DNA of 64,000 nt from Sabellastarte sp. h YS-2021 (Eukaryota > Annelida > Polychaeta > Sabellida > Sabellidae): NCBI GenBank assembly GCA_964017235.1, contig OZ024928.1, positions 88,283,566-88,347,565 of the forward strand, in the 5' to 3' direction. The position numbers and the translations under genes were made by a program. This document shows, one piece after another, positions 43,401 through 49,750 of this stretch (within the stretch, counting starts at the first letter, position 1; each line of letters opens with the position of its first letter). The notes under the pieces are model-generated. The model saw nothing but the letters and a program-made list of their open reading frames with translations. It ran no database searches and had not been told where the DNA came from.

Positions 43401-44559
43401 AATAACTATAGTTTATAAAGTTTCATAAATATGCAGAAGAAGTATGGTTGTATGATATGGTTTCCACCTTCAATCACTTTACATATTCTCTTTCCACTAC
43501 ATATAGATTGTAAATGTGTATCATGCTAGGTTTGGTTCTTTAACAAATCATTTATAGAAACTGACTGCACTGTATCTACATAACTCCTGAAACATATTCT
43601 AAGCAAATAAATTTTTGATGGGGCATCTACTTGGCAGAAAATGTCAAAAGTTCAATCCAGTTTGCTTGTTTTTTTGTTTTAGCCACATTTGGTTATTGTA
43701 AAATTGAATTCCTTTCCTTCCAAGATTTTACCTTTTGACCATCCCAGTAATGTCCTGAGTATAATGTTCTTGATCATATTACATTTGCTTCAGTCTTTTA
43801 AGTCAAGAAATTAAGCAGGACCATTGTAGATACTCACTCAAAATGTTCAACATGCTGAAAAGTCTTTGCTAGTGAGTATTTCTTTTCCCAGTACTGATCT
43901 TTGCAGCTATAAGGCAGTTACTCTGTTCTTTAGCATGTTACAGCCTAGCATTAAGTTTTTAACACCAATGTTTAAGTACTGTGACCCATGTTGTACACTC
44001 TGATGACAAAATATTGCCAAGTGATCTTGTCCTTAAGAGGGGAGTTGTAGTTGTAAGAGTGCATTGATTACTGCACATGAGTCATCTGAATAAATAGTAT
44101 CAGGCAGCAGGAAGTAAGGCTGATCAGTTGGTTCACCCGACTGATCTTTTGTCTTTGTAAAAATTGTGTGATTTATCAGTTTTTAAGTCCTTTTTTTGAT
44201 GGGATAAGTTGTAGATGCACCCCAAGCTTAAAATCACCTAGAATTACAGCTGGTTTCGACAGTAGAATAGTGGTATAAGAAGTAATAACCAGCTTTCTTA
44301 TTGAAGGCCATACAAGATAGTGGAATCCACAACATTGTTGTTTAACTGCCATATCCATGTCCTCATTTTGTAGATGTAAATGTTGACATGTTTCTACTTT
44401 ATCATGCAGATTTCACACATTACTGGACACATGCTGAAGACATCTGACAGTACAATGAAACTGACTCCCAATGTAGAGGCTATGGTGGCCGATATGAAGT
44501 ATATAGGTCAAGGACTGGTGTGTGATGTGCAGCTCAACACTGAAAAGTGGAATGTCTGA
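7252..44559 (+). CDS. NOL6: NOL6 (Nrap/Utp22 family nucleolar protein), 3' half of gene, 11 exons
   Basis: NOL6 is a nucleolar component of the small-subunit processome (UTP-C/Utp22-type subunit). It is needed for maturation of 18S rRNA and is built from repeated nucleotidyltransferase-like and PAP/OAS1-like helical modules without expected catalysis. Exons: 7252(or 7274)-7422, 8098-8386, 14781-14889, 15457-15611, 16380-16543, 17244-17399, 19868-19965, 22432-22646, 23060-23254, 42951-43052, 44410-44559. All introns are GT-AG and every exon junction keeps frame, giving about 593 residues plus a stop. Diagnostic words are FRSFWGEMAELRRFQDGS, RLAKRWLAAHMF, GFLRFLYLLSSWDWKAQP, HVFRPPVGAFDLVI, AAFGDLALFFYDIYGG and a C-terminus ending EKWNV. 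These follow the order of the C-terminal half of animal NOL6 (vertebrate protein about 1150 residues). The N-terminal exons must lie left of the window. No internal stop was found, so the gene looks functional. Confidence 0.95.
7423..8097 (+). other. NOL6: NOL6 intron
   Basis: A 675-bp intron, AT-rich, from donor gtttgt to acceptor cctttcag. No repeat or gene recognised inside. Confidence 0.8.
8098..8386 (+). CDS. NOL6: NOL6 visible exon 2
   Basis: The split Arg codon is completed, then HCDIPRDSITVIGSQLDEVL follows, matching the conserved H-x-DIP region of NOL6. A lysine-rich linker (RKKKKKKD) follows, then VMRVYDELCKELRSLRDLPL and GISTVHGTAEVFRYSQ. Donor CAG|gtgagt at 8387, phase 0. The lysine run is an insertion relative to vertebrates as I recall them. 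Partial, decayed duplicates of this exon lie just downstream. Confidence 0.95.
8429..8570 (+). pseudogene. Decayed duplicate of NOL6 exon 2 (copy 2)
   Basis: This segment resembles 8284-8410. It includes GTGTATGATGAATTATTTAAAG against GTGTACGATGAACTCTGTAAAG, then TCACTGGGTATAAGTACAGT and a match through AACAGCTGAGGTG. The copy has a TGA stop after EKY and another in the HGTAEV counterpart. The donor site is degraded (ATCAAATGAGTAA). It looks like a tandem duplication of the exon's 3' part and donor-proximal intron, now non-coding. Confidence 0.75.
8575..8589 (+). pseudogene. Decayed duplicate of NOL6 exon 2 (copy 3, left fragment)
   Basis: GAGGAGGGTGTACTAT resembles the start of the duplicated unit (AGGAGGGTGTATGAT at about 8427). 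It is cut off by the Helentron-like element starting at 8590; the rest of this copy resumes at 13680. Confidence 0.5.
8984..13620. repeat. 147-bp tandem satellite, about 29 copies
   Basis: Monomer phase marks (CTTAAAAGTGCTTATAACTC) fall at 8984, 9131, 9278, 9425, 9572, 9720 and 9867, i.e. 147 bp apart with one 148. The array continues to about 13620, interrupted by a SINE. Each monomer contains TTTGACCTTG...CAAGGTCAAA (a 10-bp inverted repeat with an 11-bp spacer) and ATCATGGGCTGGGAATCTTC. Because 147 is a multiple of three, long minus-strand frames (up to 233 codons) run through it. They are a period effect, not genes. Confidence 0.95.
13044..13360 (-). mobile_element. tRNA-derived SINE (family S2) inside the 147-bp array
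   Basis: The insertion is flanked by a 7-bp direct duplication TGAGAAT (13037-13043 and 13361-13367). On the minus strand it begins TGGCCTAGCGGGTAACACAC (A-box-like) with a B-box GGTTCAATCCC, then a body ending in a (GTAT/ATAC)n tail. A close relative in + orientation lies at 62445-62766, and a degenerate one at about 61862. It interrupts a satellite monomer, so it post-dates the array. Confidence 0.9.
13680..13780 (+). pseudogene. Decayed duplicate of NOL6 exon 2 (copy 3, right fragment)
   Basis: GAGTTACACTTACTGAGAGA resembles exon 2 GAGTTACGCTCCCTGAGAGA at 8308. It continues with TCTGTCACTGGGTAAAGG and GGAACAGCTGAAGTGTTTAG. It has an in-frame TAA where the exon has TAT, and no usable donor. 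With 8575-8589 it forms the third copy, split by element C. Confidence 0.75.
13781..14780 (+). other. NOL6: NOL6 intron 2, right part
   Basis: Intron sequence. It contains a cluster of TGACATCAT words (about 14207-14260). A block rich in GTACTC/GAGTAC and TATTCGAATACA words (about 14460-14610) resembles the interior of some hAT-type non-autonomous elements, but I could not define its termini. The acceptor is ATATTTCCAG at 14771-14780. Confidence 0.5.
14781..14889 (+). CDS. NOL6: NOL6 visible exon 3
   Basis: Encodes VFPMLPAPYTASVLTREGVS and a proline-rich continuation ending FTPAIS. This corresponds to the VFPP-starting segment of vertebrate NOL6. The acceptor is atatttccag and the donor CAG|gtacttg; one base of a Val codon is left at the end. 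Confidence 0.92.
14890..15456 (+). other. NOL6: NOL6 intron
   Basis: A 567-bp AT-rich intron. A short ATGTAATGAATGTAATG repeat lies near 14990-15015. Nothing else seen. Confidence 0.8.
15457..15611 (+). CDS. NOL6: NOL6 visible exon 4
   Basis: Completes the split Val and encodes LCMLEASGKWPDDLEAVKRV, then KAAFHLQLSSLLNSK and THVDVFK. The SGKWPDDLEAVKRVKAAF word matches the conserved SGQWPxDxEAVxRVxAAF of NOL6. Acceptor ttattcag, donor AAG|gtgagt, phase 0. Confidence 0.95.
15612..16379 (+). other. NOL6: NOL6 intron
   Basis: A 768-bp AT-rich intron. No repeat or gene recognised. Confidence 0.8.
16380..16543 (+). CDS. NOL6: NOL6 visible exon 5
   Basis: Encodes GGFVFRVEVGYSKEVVLMKT, then VRTSEGMVKMVDTEES and a stretch ending PKLTTTLQ. 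It aligns with the DGFVFR-start region of NOL6. Acceptor gtttttcag, donor CAGAG|gtagga, leaving two bases of a split codon. Confidence 0.95.
16544..17243 (+). other. NOL6: NOL6 intron
   Basis: A 700-bp intron with a short T tract near 16770. No other feature. Confidence 0.8.
17244..17399 (+). CDS. NOL6: NOL6 visible exon 6
   Basis: The split codon gives Ser, followed by IQQRYPSYCSSVRLAKRWLA, AHMFLGEYIPEDAADLIMAH and IYLHPAPYQVPG. VRLAKRWL is the conserved Nrap VxLAKRW word. The exon has acceptor tttttcag and donor GG|gtaagc. Confidence 0.95.
17641..18780. repeat. Pearl-like ~146-bp tandem array (element D1), 8 copies
   Basis: The TAAGGTGTAG mark recurs at 17681, 17818, 17964, 18095, 18234, 18380, 18525 and 18672 (spacing 131-147 bp). 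Each unit has TATATCTCGGAAACCGTAAGG, TTGATACTTGGTAGGGACAT, a TGTGCAACGTCATGG block and several TGACCTTGA words. A second, shorter array of the same unit is at 47577-48190, and both are followed by the same tail sequence. A tandem core with a fixed right module is the layout of bivalve pearl elements (Helitron/Helentron relatives). I could not define the left terminus. Confidence 0.85.
19083..19290. mobile_element. Right module of pearl-like element D1
   Basis: Shares GTGTTGAAAACTATTTCCCC, TACTGTTTCACT and TCTGATGCTATTTTTA in order with 48316-48620, which follows the second array. The repeated pairing shows array and tail move as one unit. Confidence 0.65.
19868..19965 (+). CDS. NOL6: NOL6 visible exon 7
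   Basis: Encodes GPLAGFLRFLYLLSSWDWKA, then QPMLVNLNEKFT. GFLRFLxLxSxxDWKxxPxxVNLN is a strongly conserved NOL6 stretch. Acceptor attgcag, donor ACAG|gtcagt, with one base carried over. Confidence 0.96.
19966..22431 (+). other. NOL6: NOL6 intron
   Basis: A 2.5-kb AT-rich intron with a 25-nt G run at 20152-20176. No gene or defined transposon was recognised. Confidence 0.75.
20152..20176 (+). repeat. poly-G tract (25 nt)
   Basis: Twenty-five consecutive G residues. A run of this length can form G-quadruplexes and is prone to length error in sequencing. Confidence 0.95.
22432..22646 (+). CDS. NOL6: NOL6 visible exon 8
   Basis: The split Val is completed and followed by EDYMEIKNQFSKNRSTLPLM, YISTPEDKHTSYITKRHPSA and PILNRVAVLALESLNVLQSQ. 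It matches the conserved TPxD...P-x-x-L..V-x-LA-x-E segment. Acceptor ttattgtag, donor AAG|gtgaga, phase 0. Confidence 0.95.
22647..23059 (+). other. NOL6: NOL6 intron
   Basis: A 413-bp intron with no recognisable inserts. Confidence 0.85.
23060..23254 (+). CDS. NOL6: NOL6 visible exon 9
   Basis: Encodes HVFRPPVGAFDLVIHLDRDQ, VSTRHQALDATPQACLPFFK and RLTRPLSAIPVLNYNPAQIY, ending KELQ. Acceptor actttgcag, donor CAG|gtgagt, phase 0. The next exon is 19.7 kb away. Confidence 0.96.
23462..23638 (+). repeat. DIRS-2 left inverted repeat
   Basis: Contains ACTTACCATTTCCTGACC, CCAACTCACTGGCCAACG and AACAACCTTCATTAT. The mirror image lies at about 42310-42490. Continuity resumes at 29025 (TTTTG) after element A1, where the mirror copy reads uninterrupted. 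Confidence 0.9.
23685..23745. repeat. GGCTCCGCC-type repeat
   Basis: A short array of GGCTCC / GCCGGC units next to the 5' hairpin. It is duplicated exactly in copy 2 (about 37187-37247). It gives a Gly-Ala string in the minus-strand frame, which is a by-product. Confidence 0.9.
24061..25180. repeat. ~169-bp tandem array in element A1, about 6.6 copies
   Basis: The unit begins AATGCTTATATCTCGAAAAC (24091 and 24260, 169 bp apart). It includes the near-palindrome CAAAATGGCGGCCATTTTG. Copy 2 (37563-38345) has two units fewer; the length difference is about 2 x 169. Two more diverged units occur near 28670-28870. Confidence 0.92.
25184..28510. repeat. 133-bp tandem array in element A1, about 25 copies
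   Basis: The ACCCATAGCTAATTACTCACC mark recurs every 133 bp (25741, 25874, 26007). Each unit has a small hairpin TTCAC-nnn-GTGAA and the near-palindrome TACTCAAAATGAGTA. A block of six units (about 799 bp) is repeated: marks CTCTGTGAAG at about 26253/26386 recur at about 27052/27185, and GTCTACTC at 26822 recurs at 27621. Confidence 0.93.
29025..31340 (+). other. DIRS-2 5' region, possible gag-like and RT remnants
   Basis: The DIRS body resumes after A1. Short open frames (28850-29215 crossing the boundary, 29304-29639, 30007-30204) do not show a convincing domain. An ATG at 29127 opens MSSQDKLRGKAQRKSAF, which could be a gag start but is short. No RT catalytic motif was located here, so most of the RT seems lost or too diverged. 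An A tract lies near 31100. Confidence 0.4.
31347..33420 (+). pseudogene. DIRS-2 pol relic: RNase H and tyrosine recombinase
   Basis: An RNase H-like GWDAQLWHQTASGLLYHEGS (about 31478-31535) and RLHIN (about 31540-31556) are followed by a frame-shifted SYLNR. The recombinase part shows YRDNPVANRLS (about 32830), PFEPLGKISWRLLTFKTVFL (about 32905-32965) and LGKGRR with the first catalytic Arg. These words parallel PFEP..FKTVFFLALGSGKCR in DIRS-1. The HxxR and Tyr boxes are not clear. Multiple stops and shifts make it non-functional. The sequence between 31690 and 32810 is highly degraded and repetitive, with GATTCAG-rich text. Confidence 0.8.
33421..34086 (+). other. DIRS-2 3' untranslated region
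   Basis: Non-coding sequence between the recombinase relic and the ICR. It holds a short CAACAACAACAGCAACAA stretch near 33901. No gene seen. Confidence 0.5.
34087..34150 (+). repeat. DIRS-2 internal complementary region, left part
   Basis: It reads GCAATGGTCAGGAAATGG and onward to CGCAATAAAATTG, mirroring the left end (23462 on). It then mirrors the right end until element B interrupts at 34151. The ICR continues at 42229-42262. Confidence 0.88.
34330..36200. repeat. ~351-bp tandem repeat in element B, 6 diverged copies
   Basis: The AACTATG mark recurs at about 34409, 34760, 35111, 35462, 35812 and 36161 (spacing 349-351 bp). Units contain GCCCTGTGACTGTCAAACTATG, an ACATTTAACCTGTGTATGAGG block and GTAACTTGGAAATGGTAAGT. 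Minus-strand open frames of 70-100 codons repeat with the period and are not genes. Confidence 0.9.
36201..37140. other. Element B interior with a local tandem duplication
   Basis: AT-rich sequence. A block AACAAATATAGAAACAGATATG...CTTTTGGGATTAT occurs at about 36966-37003 and again at about 37102-37140. The first copy continues GAATTTTAGAATGGACAT, and the same text resumes after A2 at 41957. The first copy therefore approximates the empty site of A2. Confidence 0.7.
37563..38345. repeat. ~169-bp tandem array in element A2, about 4.6 copies
   Basis: Same unit as in A1 with two fewer copies. Sequence of the shared copies is nearly identical. Confidence 0.9.
38400..38560 (+). mobile_element. 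tRNA-derived SINE (family S1)
   Basis: Flanked by a 10-bp target duplication ACCTACTCAA (38390-38399 and 38561-38570). The head has an A-box-like TGGCCTAGTGGTTAGC and a perfect B-box GGTTCGAGTCC (38463-38473). The tail reads GACGTAAAACCCCAACTTTG. Relatives: a minus-strand copy at about 63665-63806, and fragments at about 46010-46083, 61218-61242 and 61530-61600. It is not a working tRNA gene: there is no paired acceptor stem. Confidence 0.92.
38571..41445. repeat. 133-bp tandem array in element A2, about 22 copies
   Basis: Same 133-bp unit as A1. The six-unit block present twice in A1 is present once here. A different block, with GCTATTTATTCACC and CGGATACCCAATTTTTATC, is present twice (about 40814 and 41075) but once in A1 (about 28143). 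Confidence 0.92.
42229..42525 (-). repeat. DIRS-2 ICR right part and right inverted repeat
   Basis: Positions 42229-42262 complete the ICR (TTTTTATTAGATAAATAC...). After about 45 bp of unique sequence with a C run, 42310-42490 mirrors the left repeat. The outer end to 42525 mirrors the ICR. The match runs without a gap where the left copy is interrupted by A1. Confidence 0.88.
42951..43052 (+). CDS. NOL6: NOL6 visible exon 10
   Basis: Encodes AAFGDLALFFYDIYGGSVVG, then VIWKPQALSDKPFQ. The FGDLALFFYD..GG..(V/I)G(V)(I/L)WKP word is a hallmark of the NOL6 C-terminal module. Acceptor gggtttgcag, donor CAG|gtgagt, phase 0. Confidence 0.97.
43053..44409 (+). other. NOL6: NOL6 last intron
   Basis: A 1357-bp AT-rich intron. 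No repeat or gene recognised. Confidence 0.8.
44410..44559 (+). CDS. NOL6: NOL6 last coding exon
   Basis: Encodes ISHITGHMLKTSDSTMKLTP, NVEAMVADMKYIGQGLVCDV and QLNTEKWNV, then TGA (44557-44559). The P-N-VEA-x-x-x-D-x-x-x-x-GxGLV pattern and the ending (E)(K/R)W(N/T)V match animal NOL6. Acceptor atcatgcag. Confidence 0.96.
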   Translation: MSHITGHMLKTSDSTMKLTPNVEAMVADMKYIGQGLVCDVQLNTEKWNV

Positions 44560-44560
44560 A

Positions 44561-44566
44561 AATAAA
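44561..44566 (+). promoter_or_regulatory. AATAAA, candidate NOL6 poly(A) signal
   Basis: The hexamer begins two bases after the stop codon. Used as such, it would leave a 3' UTR of only some 20-30 nt. Further AATAAA words lie at 44914-44919 and 44956-44961, so a longer 3' UTR is equally possible. Confidence 0.5.
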
Positions 44567-44953
44567 GAATTATAGAAGATTATAATAATTTAATCAAACA
44601 CTGCATTTCATTATGTCTAAGACTTATTAAAGCAATGTGCATTAACACATGAAATAGGGATTGGTTTTTAAATCAACAAATCACTGACAATGTTGATTGA
44701 CTTAACATATTAAATATAACATATAAACTTTATTGGAATTTTCCCTATATATGTCTATTACCCCAAGATATACTCCATATCTGTTCTGGTGCTCACTTTT
44801 TGAAACAGTATAGTGTACTCCTATCATATACTTATCTGAATGCTGATTTTAATAGTTTTGTCTTGAAGTTATGAGAAAGTGACTTCACCCCATATGAATA
44901 CCCATATATGAATAATAAATCAATATAAAACTGCATTTGATTGTTATATTATA

Positions 44954-45071
44954 GGAATAAAAGACATATTCGAGTGCTTTATGATGGTTTTTAAACTATC
45001 GAGCGGCTGTATTAAAGCCGCTCGATAGTTTAAAACCATCATAAAGCACAAGAATTTGTCTTTTATTCCTA
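44954..45071. repeat. Long foldback palindrome (~55-bp arms, 7-nt loop)
   Basis: The left arm (44954-45008) and right arm (45016-45071) are near-perfect reverse complements with three or four differences and one indel. The inner part, TAAACTATCGAGCGGCT, pairs perfectly. It could be a small foldback transposon or a hairpin-forming transcript end; the flanks do not show a clear target duplication. Confidence 0.85.
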
Positions 45072-46009
45072 TTCTAAAATGGTTACACTAATATTTTGGT
45101 CAAAATAAGCAGTAAATCTTACGCAAAATTCAAAACAAATCCAGCGCCATGTTGGCTGTTCCATTAACTAAACGTGCTTAGTGATGGATGTGCAAGCAGC
45201 CTTGTGGTTAAAATCCCCCACAGAATTCTGTAATGTCATATTAATGAGTAGTCGATCTTTAAATGAAATATTGATAAAAATCCCCACTGAATTATTTAAC
45301 TTTATATTTGCTGCATATAATTTACGTTTTATTTTACCGTGAGTTGTTTGTTTACATTTGTACGCAAAGGGATGATGTACGTAGAATTCAACAGCGTTAC
45401 TTTATTTACCGTTCTATATTCGCGATTTCTGAATTGCGCAAAAGACGTGTCCAAGGTCACTGCGCAGCCTACCATTTTAGAATAGTGTTTTATATACATT
45501 GTATACATTGAAACTTGGTCATGCACAAATAGGATTGGTTATTTGTTAATAACCCAGCACTAATAAAAGGAAGATCTGAATACATGCACTAAATATAACA
45601 ATAACAGTAGGAGTTCTGGAATGTTAGTTTGATATCTTACACTATACATACAGTATAAATTTAAACTGACAACTGGAAAAAATTGTTTTAACCTAGAACT
45701 GTGTATCAAATACATACCACTACCATCATGAATATTGTTCACTAGAGGTTTAAAGATATCATACAGAATGTATGGGGGACAATGTGTGTCTTCTGTGCAA
45801 CTCAGTACAAACAAGTGGAGCCTCAGACCCGTAAATGTGTTAATGAAATACTGGTGTATACAGAATCATATACAGTATTGCTGAATTAAAGAATCTTTTC
45901 TCAAACTCAAACATTCTTTTAATTAAAGACTGTGAATATAGTATGTATGAGTCATCAGTGACATAGTGCTTAGGAAGTTTTGAATCAAATTGTGGTCTTT
46001 CACCTTGAC
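45072..46009. other. Intergenic, nothing recognised
   Basis: AT-rich sequence with only short chance frames. Confidence 0.5.
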
Positions 46010-46083
46010 TCTCACAAGTGGCAATGCTGAGGGCCTGTCCCAATATGACCCTGCCGGTGTTGAAGGTGATATAAAGTCCTAGT
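46010..46083 (+). mobile_element. SINE S1 3' fragment
   Basis: CACAAGTGGCAATGCTGAGG and CCTGTCCCAATATGACCCTG match the S1 body at 38474-38520. The tRNA-like head is missing. Confidence 0.75.
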
Positions 46084-47576
46084 TACCTTCGGAGGCTGTA
46101 TATGTACATGTATTAACAAAACTTCAAATGGAGAGGTCTGCTGGTCAGCACATGCTGTTATATTCTGACCTGTCTGCATGCCTTCATTCTGCAGATTGTG
46201 CTAGTATTCTAGTTTTATAATATGCTCATGACTACTTGTCAACCATTAATTTACAAAACAAAAAAATGTTTTTTTTTTGATCAGCCATAATCTATGGATA
46301 ATACTTTGTCTGGTGGATGATCACCAATTCTGTCTTGGTGATACTTCGGGTATGATAGAAAATAAACTGGGACTTTCTACTGATAGAAACTCCGGATGGA
46401 CTTTCTACTGGTGGAATTTGAAATTTTATACCATGACATATATATGGAGATCAGAATAACTTCTACTGAGTCAAATGTTTTATTACAAGGATCACTTGCT
46501 CATCTGTGCATCATGTTTCTTTAATGTCTACAGAAAGCAGACATGGTTATAGGTGCCATATGTCCTCCAGATTTATATCAACAAAAATGAGGAAGAATAA
46601 TAACTGAAATTGAAGAAATAGTAGTAATGTTAAAAAAGCCTGGAGTTCATTTTAGTTCTATGAATAATAATAATAATAGTCTAAACTGTAAATTCTGATT
46701 TACATTAAATTTTGAAAGAACAGCCGGTGAAACAATTTCAACGTAAAGTATATTTTAGAGCAAACACCTTTCTATAAATTTAGTAGTGCTCAAACCAAAG
46801 AAAGTTAAAGTTAAAAGTAATTTACTACCCCAGTCTATTATCAAGCTGCTTGTGTTATAGGCCAATCCCATTTCCATGTAAGAACTCCCGTATTATCTCC
46901 AAATTCCGGAAAATTGCAAATTTTTGCTGGTCTTGCACATCTTATTGGCCATTCATAATGATCGTGAACATTCTGGATCATTCTTGACACTTTCGGCCAT
47001 ATCCGGCAAAAAGCCCCAGAATATTTGATGTGACATTTTTTCCAGGACTAAACCAGCAGCACATTCCTAAGTCATCTGGGGCTGCTACATGGGCACAACA
47101 TGAGCTACGGGATGGATAAGTTTTGGGTACATTAATGTTCTTTATGTCATGCTAAAATGGGGTGTGCCTTGCCCCCTCTCGAACATTCCTTAATGACAAG
47201 CATTATTCCAGTAGTTGCTGGCAAGTACACAGGCCACAGCCCTAATTACACTCTCAAATGTCCTCGATCTAGTCTTTAACCGGACATAGAGCACCCCTGT
47301 AACTCTCGAACATGGTCCAAACCATGTACCAATCACATATATCTCCCTTAGCTCCCAGACACTCAAGTGCTTCCCCTGAATGTAGCTGGTTCAAATACCC
47401 AGCAACATAGCTCCCAAACCTTCTTGGACTCCCCACATGCTGGTTCCAGATGTTGACTGGCCTATATAAACCCCCACATTTCTCCAGTGGCAGGCATTTT
47501 TACCCCACAGCCTTTAAGGGCTGTCAGGGTTTTGTTTTCACCCATGATGTCTGGATGGGCGGGTGGCGGGAAAAAG
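46084..47576. other. Intergenic, nothing recognised
   Basis: AT-rich sequence up to about 46850, then more GC-balanced sequence. I find no exon-like frame with splice sites and no defined repeat. Confidence 0.45.
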
Positions 47577-48190
47577 TTTGTTGGGGCTGTATCTCGGAAA
47601 CCATAAGGTGTAGGAAGTTGATACTTGGTAGGGACATTGGTTGAGGGTTGTAGGTGTCAAACGTCATGATGTGACCTTGATTTAATCTTGATGTATTGAC
47701 CCTGACCTATAAAATCTTGTACGGGCTATATCTCAGAAACATTGATTGGGGGCGTAGGTGTACAACATCATGGTGTGACCTTGATTTGACCTTGCTGTAG
47801 TGACCTTGAGTTTGAAAATCTTGTCCGGGCTATATCTCAGAAACCGTAAGGTGTTGGAAGTTGATGATTGGTAGGGACATTGGTTAGGGGTTGTAGGTGT
47901 GCAACATCATGGTGTTACAATGATTTGACCTTGCTGTATTTACCTTGACCTATAAAATCTTCTCCGGGCTATATCTCGGAAACCATAAGGTGTAGCCAGT
48001 TGACACTTGGTAGGGACATTGGTTGGGGGTTGTAGGTGTGCAACATCATGGTGTGATCTTGATTTGGCCTTTAACCTTAGTGACCATAAGTTTTAAAATC
48101 TTGTCGAGGCTCTTGAATTCTGTAAGGTGTAGAAGGTTGACACTTGTTAAGGACATTGGATAGGGGGTGTAGGTGTGCATCATGGTGTGA
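47577..48190. repeat. Pearl-like tandem array (element D2), about 4-5 copies
   Basis: The same unit as 17641-18780 (CTGTATCTCGGAAACCATAAGG, TAGGGACATTGGTT, TGTGCAACATCATGGTG, TGACCTTGATTTGACC), more diverged and with internal deletions. Confidence 0.85.
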
Positions 48191-48315
48191 CCTTTAGCTG
48201 TGTTTCTGCCAGAGTTTGTTTACCTGCCATATTTGAGACATGTTTCTCTTATTACAAAGATACATGGATTGCTGCAACTGACTATTATATGTACTTTTAC
48301 ATAATTGTGCTATTT

Positions 48316-48620
48316 CCATTGACATCTATTCTCCAGTGTATAAATTTTACAGCGTCATTACTTTTAGTTTACTGTTAATTATAATGTTGTCATCTTGCTA
48401 TTGAATTGTCTTGTTTTAATACTTCATCTTTACACACATTTTCTTTCTCTTAGACATTATTTTCTCAACTTAAACATTATTTGGACCTTTATAAAACTGA
48501 CACTGCTCAGAAAGTGTCCCGATCTTAGTACTGTTTCACTGCTAATATATCTCACGGTGTTGAAAACTATTTCCCCTGGCTGTGGTGTACGGCCATGTCT
48601 GATGCTATTTTTACATGGAT
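48316..48620. mobile_element. Right module of pearl-like element D2
   Basis: Shares ordered words with 19083-19290, including GGTGTTGAAAACTATTTCCC and GTCTGATGCTATTTTTAC. It has a ~90-bp insertion relative to D1. Confidence 0.65.
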
Positions 48621-48727
48621 GCCAAGAGCACAAGTTTAATCTCTGGGGATAATATTTTAAAAAGTATGGACATGCCATTAAAGAACAAGAGAGGAGGAGT
48701 TTCATGAACACTGGGCAGAAGGAGAGT

Positions 48728-48747
48728 CCCCCCCCCCCCCCCCCCCC
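48728..48747 (+). repeat. poly-C tract (20 nt)
   Basis: Twenty consecutive C residues inside a purine/pyrimidine-skewed stretch. Confidence 0.95.
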
Positions 48748-48759
48748 TTCCTCCATCTT

Positions 48760-49750
48760 CCCGTTAGAGGGGACACGTGTATGGATTCAGGAAGAGGAGA
48801 ATGATGGCACTGACACATCCAAAACCCGAATGGAGAGGGATGCTCTGGTGAGACCCAGATGCTAGAGATGCCAATAGTTTACCAAATACCAAAAGCCAAG
48901 TTTTTACTTGGGATAGCAGTGAAGGCAGTGATAAGGAAGGCACCCAAAAGTGGTGGATTGGCTGAAGGACATGAACCATGACTTGTACAAGCACTCTCAG
49001 GCCCATGGTACCAGAGTCATAGCCACAGTAGCTGAGACACCAACCAAGCCCTTCCATGTCTGCCACAGTTTCCCAGACCTGATTATAAGAGTGATGATCC
49101 AGACCCAGTCCAAGCAGTCACACTACTGTCATTATGTATGATCTGTCTGTTTAGATGTGAACATGTACCATATATATGCTTTCAGCATTTTCAAAATGAG
49201 ACATTTGACCTGATAAAGAGGCAGAGCAGGAAGACGAACAGGGCCTGCCTACTGCCGCATCCTTTTCCCTCCCCATCACAGCCAACCCCAGGTTACTTGT
49301 CCCAAGTCATCCCCAGACATTCCAGTAGTTAGTCCAGCAACCAGTACAGCAGTCACTGCAGGCATTGTGTTAGCCAGTCAAGTAGCCAATGCAGCAGACT
49401 CTGCCCATCCACCAGCTAGTGCAGTAAACTCAAACCATCCAGTCCTGAAAGCCAGTCCAGCAGCCAATGCAGAAGCAGACTCAGCCCGTCCAGCACCCAT
49501 TGCAGCAGTAGGCCCACCTGGTACAGGAGCCTCATGTCTGCCCAACAACACACTATGTGCCACCCAAGAATGTGACAGTTTTGGTATCGGTTGTGGCTAC
49601 CAACCAAACACAAACAGCAAAGATGGCCACAGGTGCAACCCATGCCCGGCTCATCGTTTTTGACATGCCATTCACTGCAGCACACAAACCCACAACTATA
49701 GAAGAGATCTTAAACACATCATCAGTGTTAAATAAGGGAAAATGTTGAGG
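48760..49750. other. GC-balanced block with open but unrecognised frames
   Basis: This block is richer in GC than its surroundings. It contains imperfect CCAGTCCAGCAGCCAATGCAG-like repeats (about 49330-49510), which give Ala/Pro/Ser-rich frames (49367-49663 on +) with equal openness on the minus strand. It may be a decayed transposon or processed pseudogene. I recognise no domain and see no splice-site support. Confidence 0.3.

Noticed and set aside
49367-49663. Ala/Pro/Ser-rich protein
   Set aside because: Low-complexity imperfect repeats, with open frames on both strands and no recognisable domain or splice signals.
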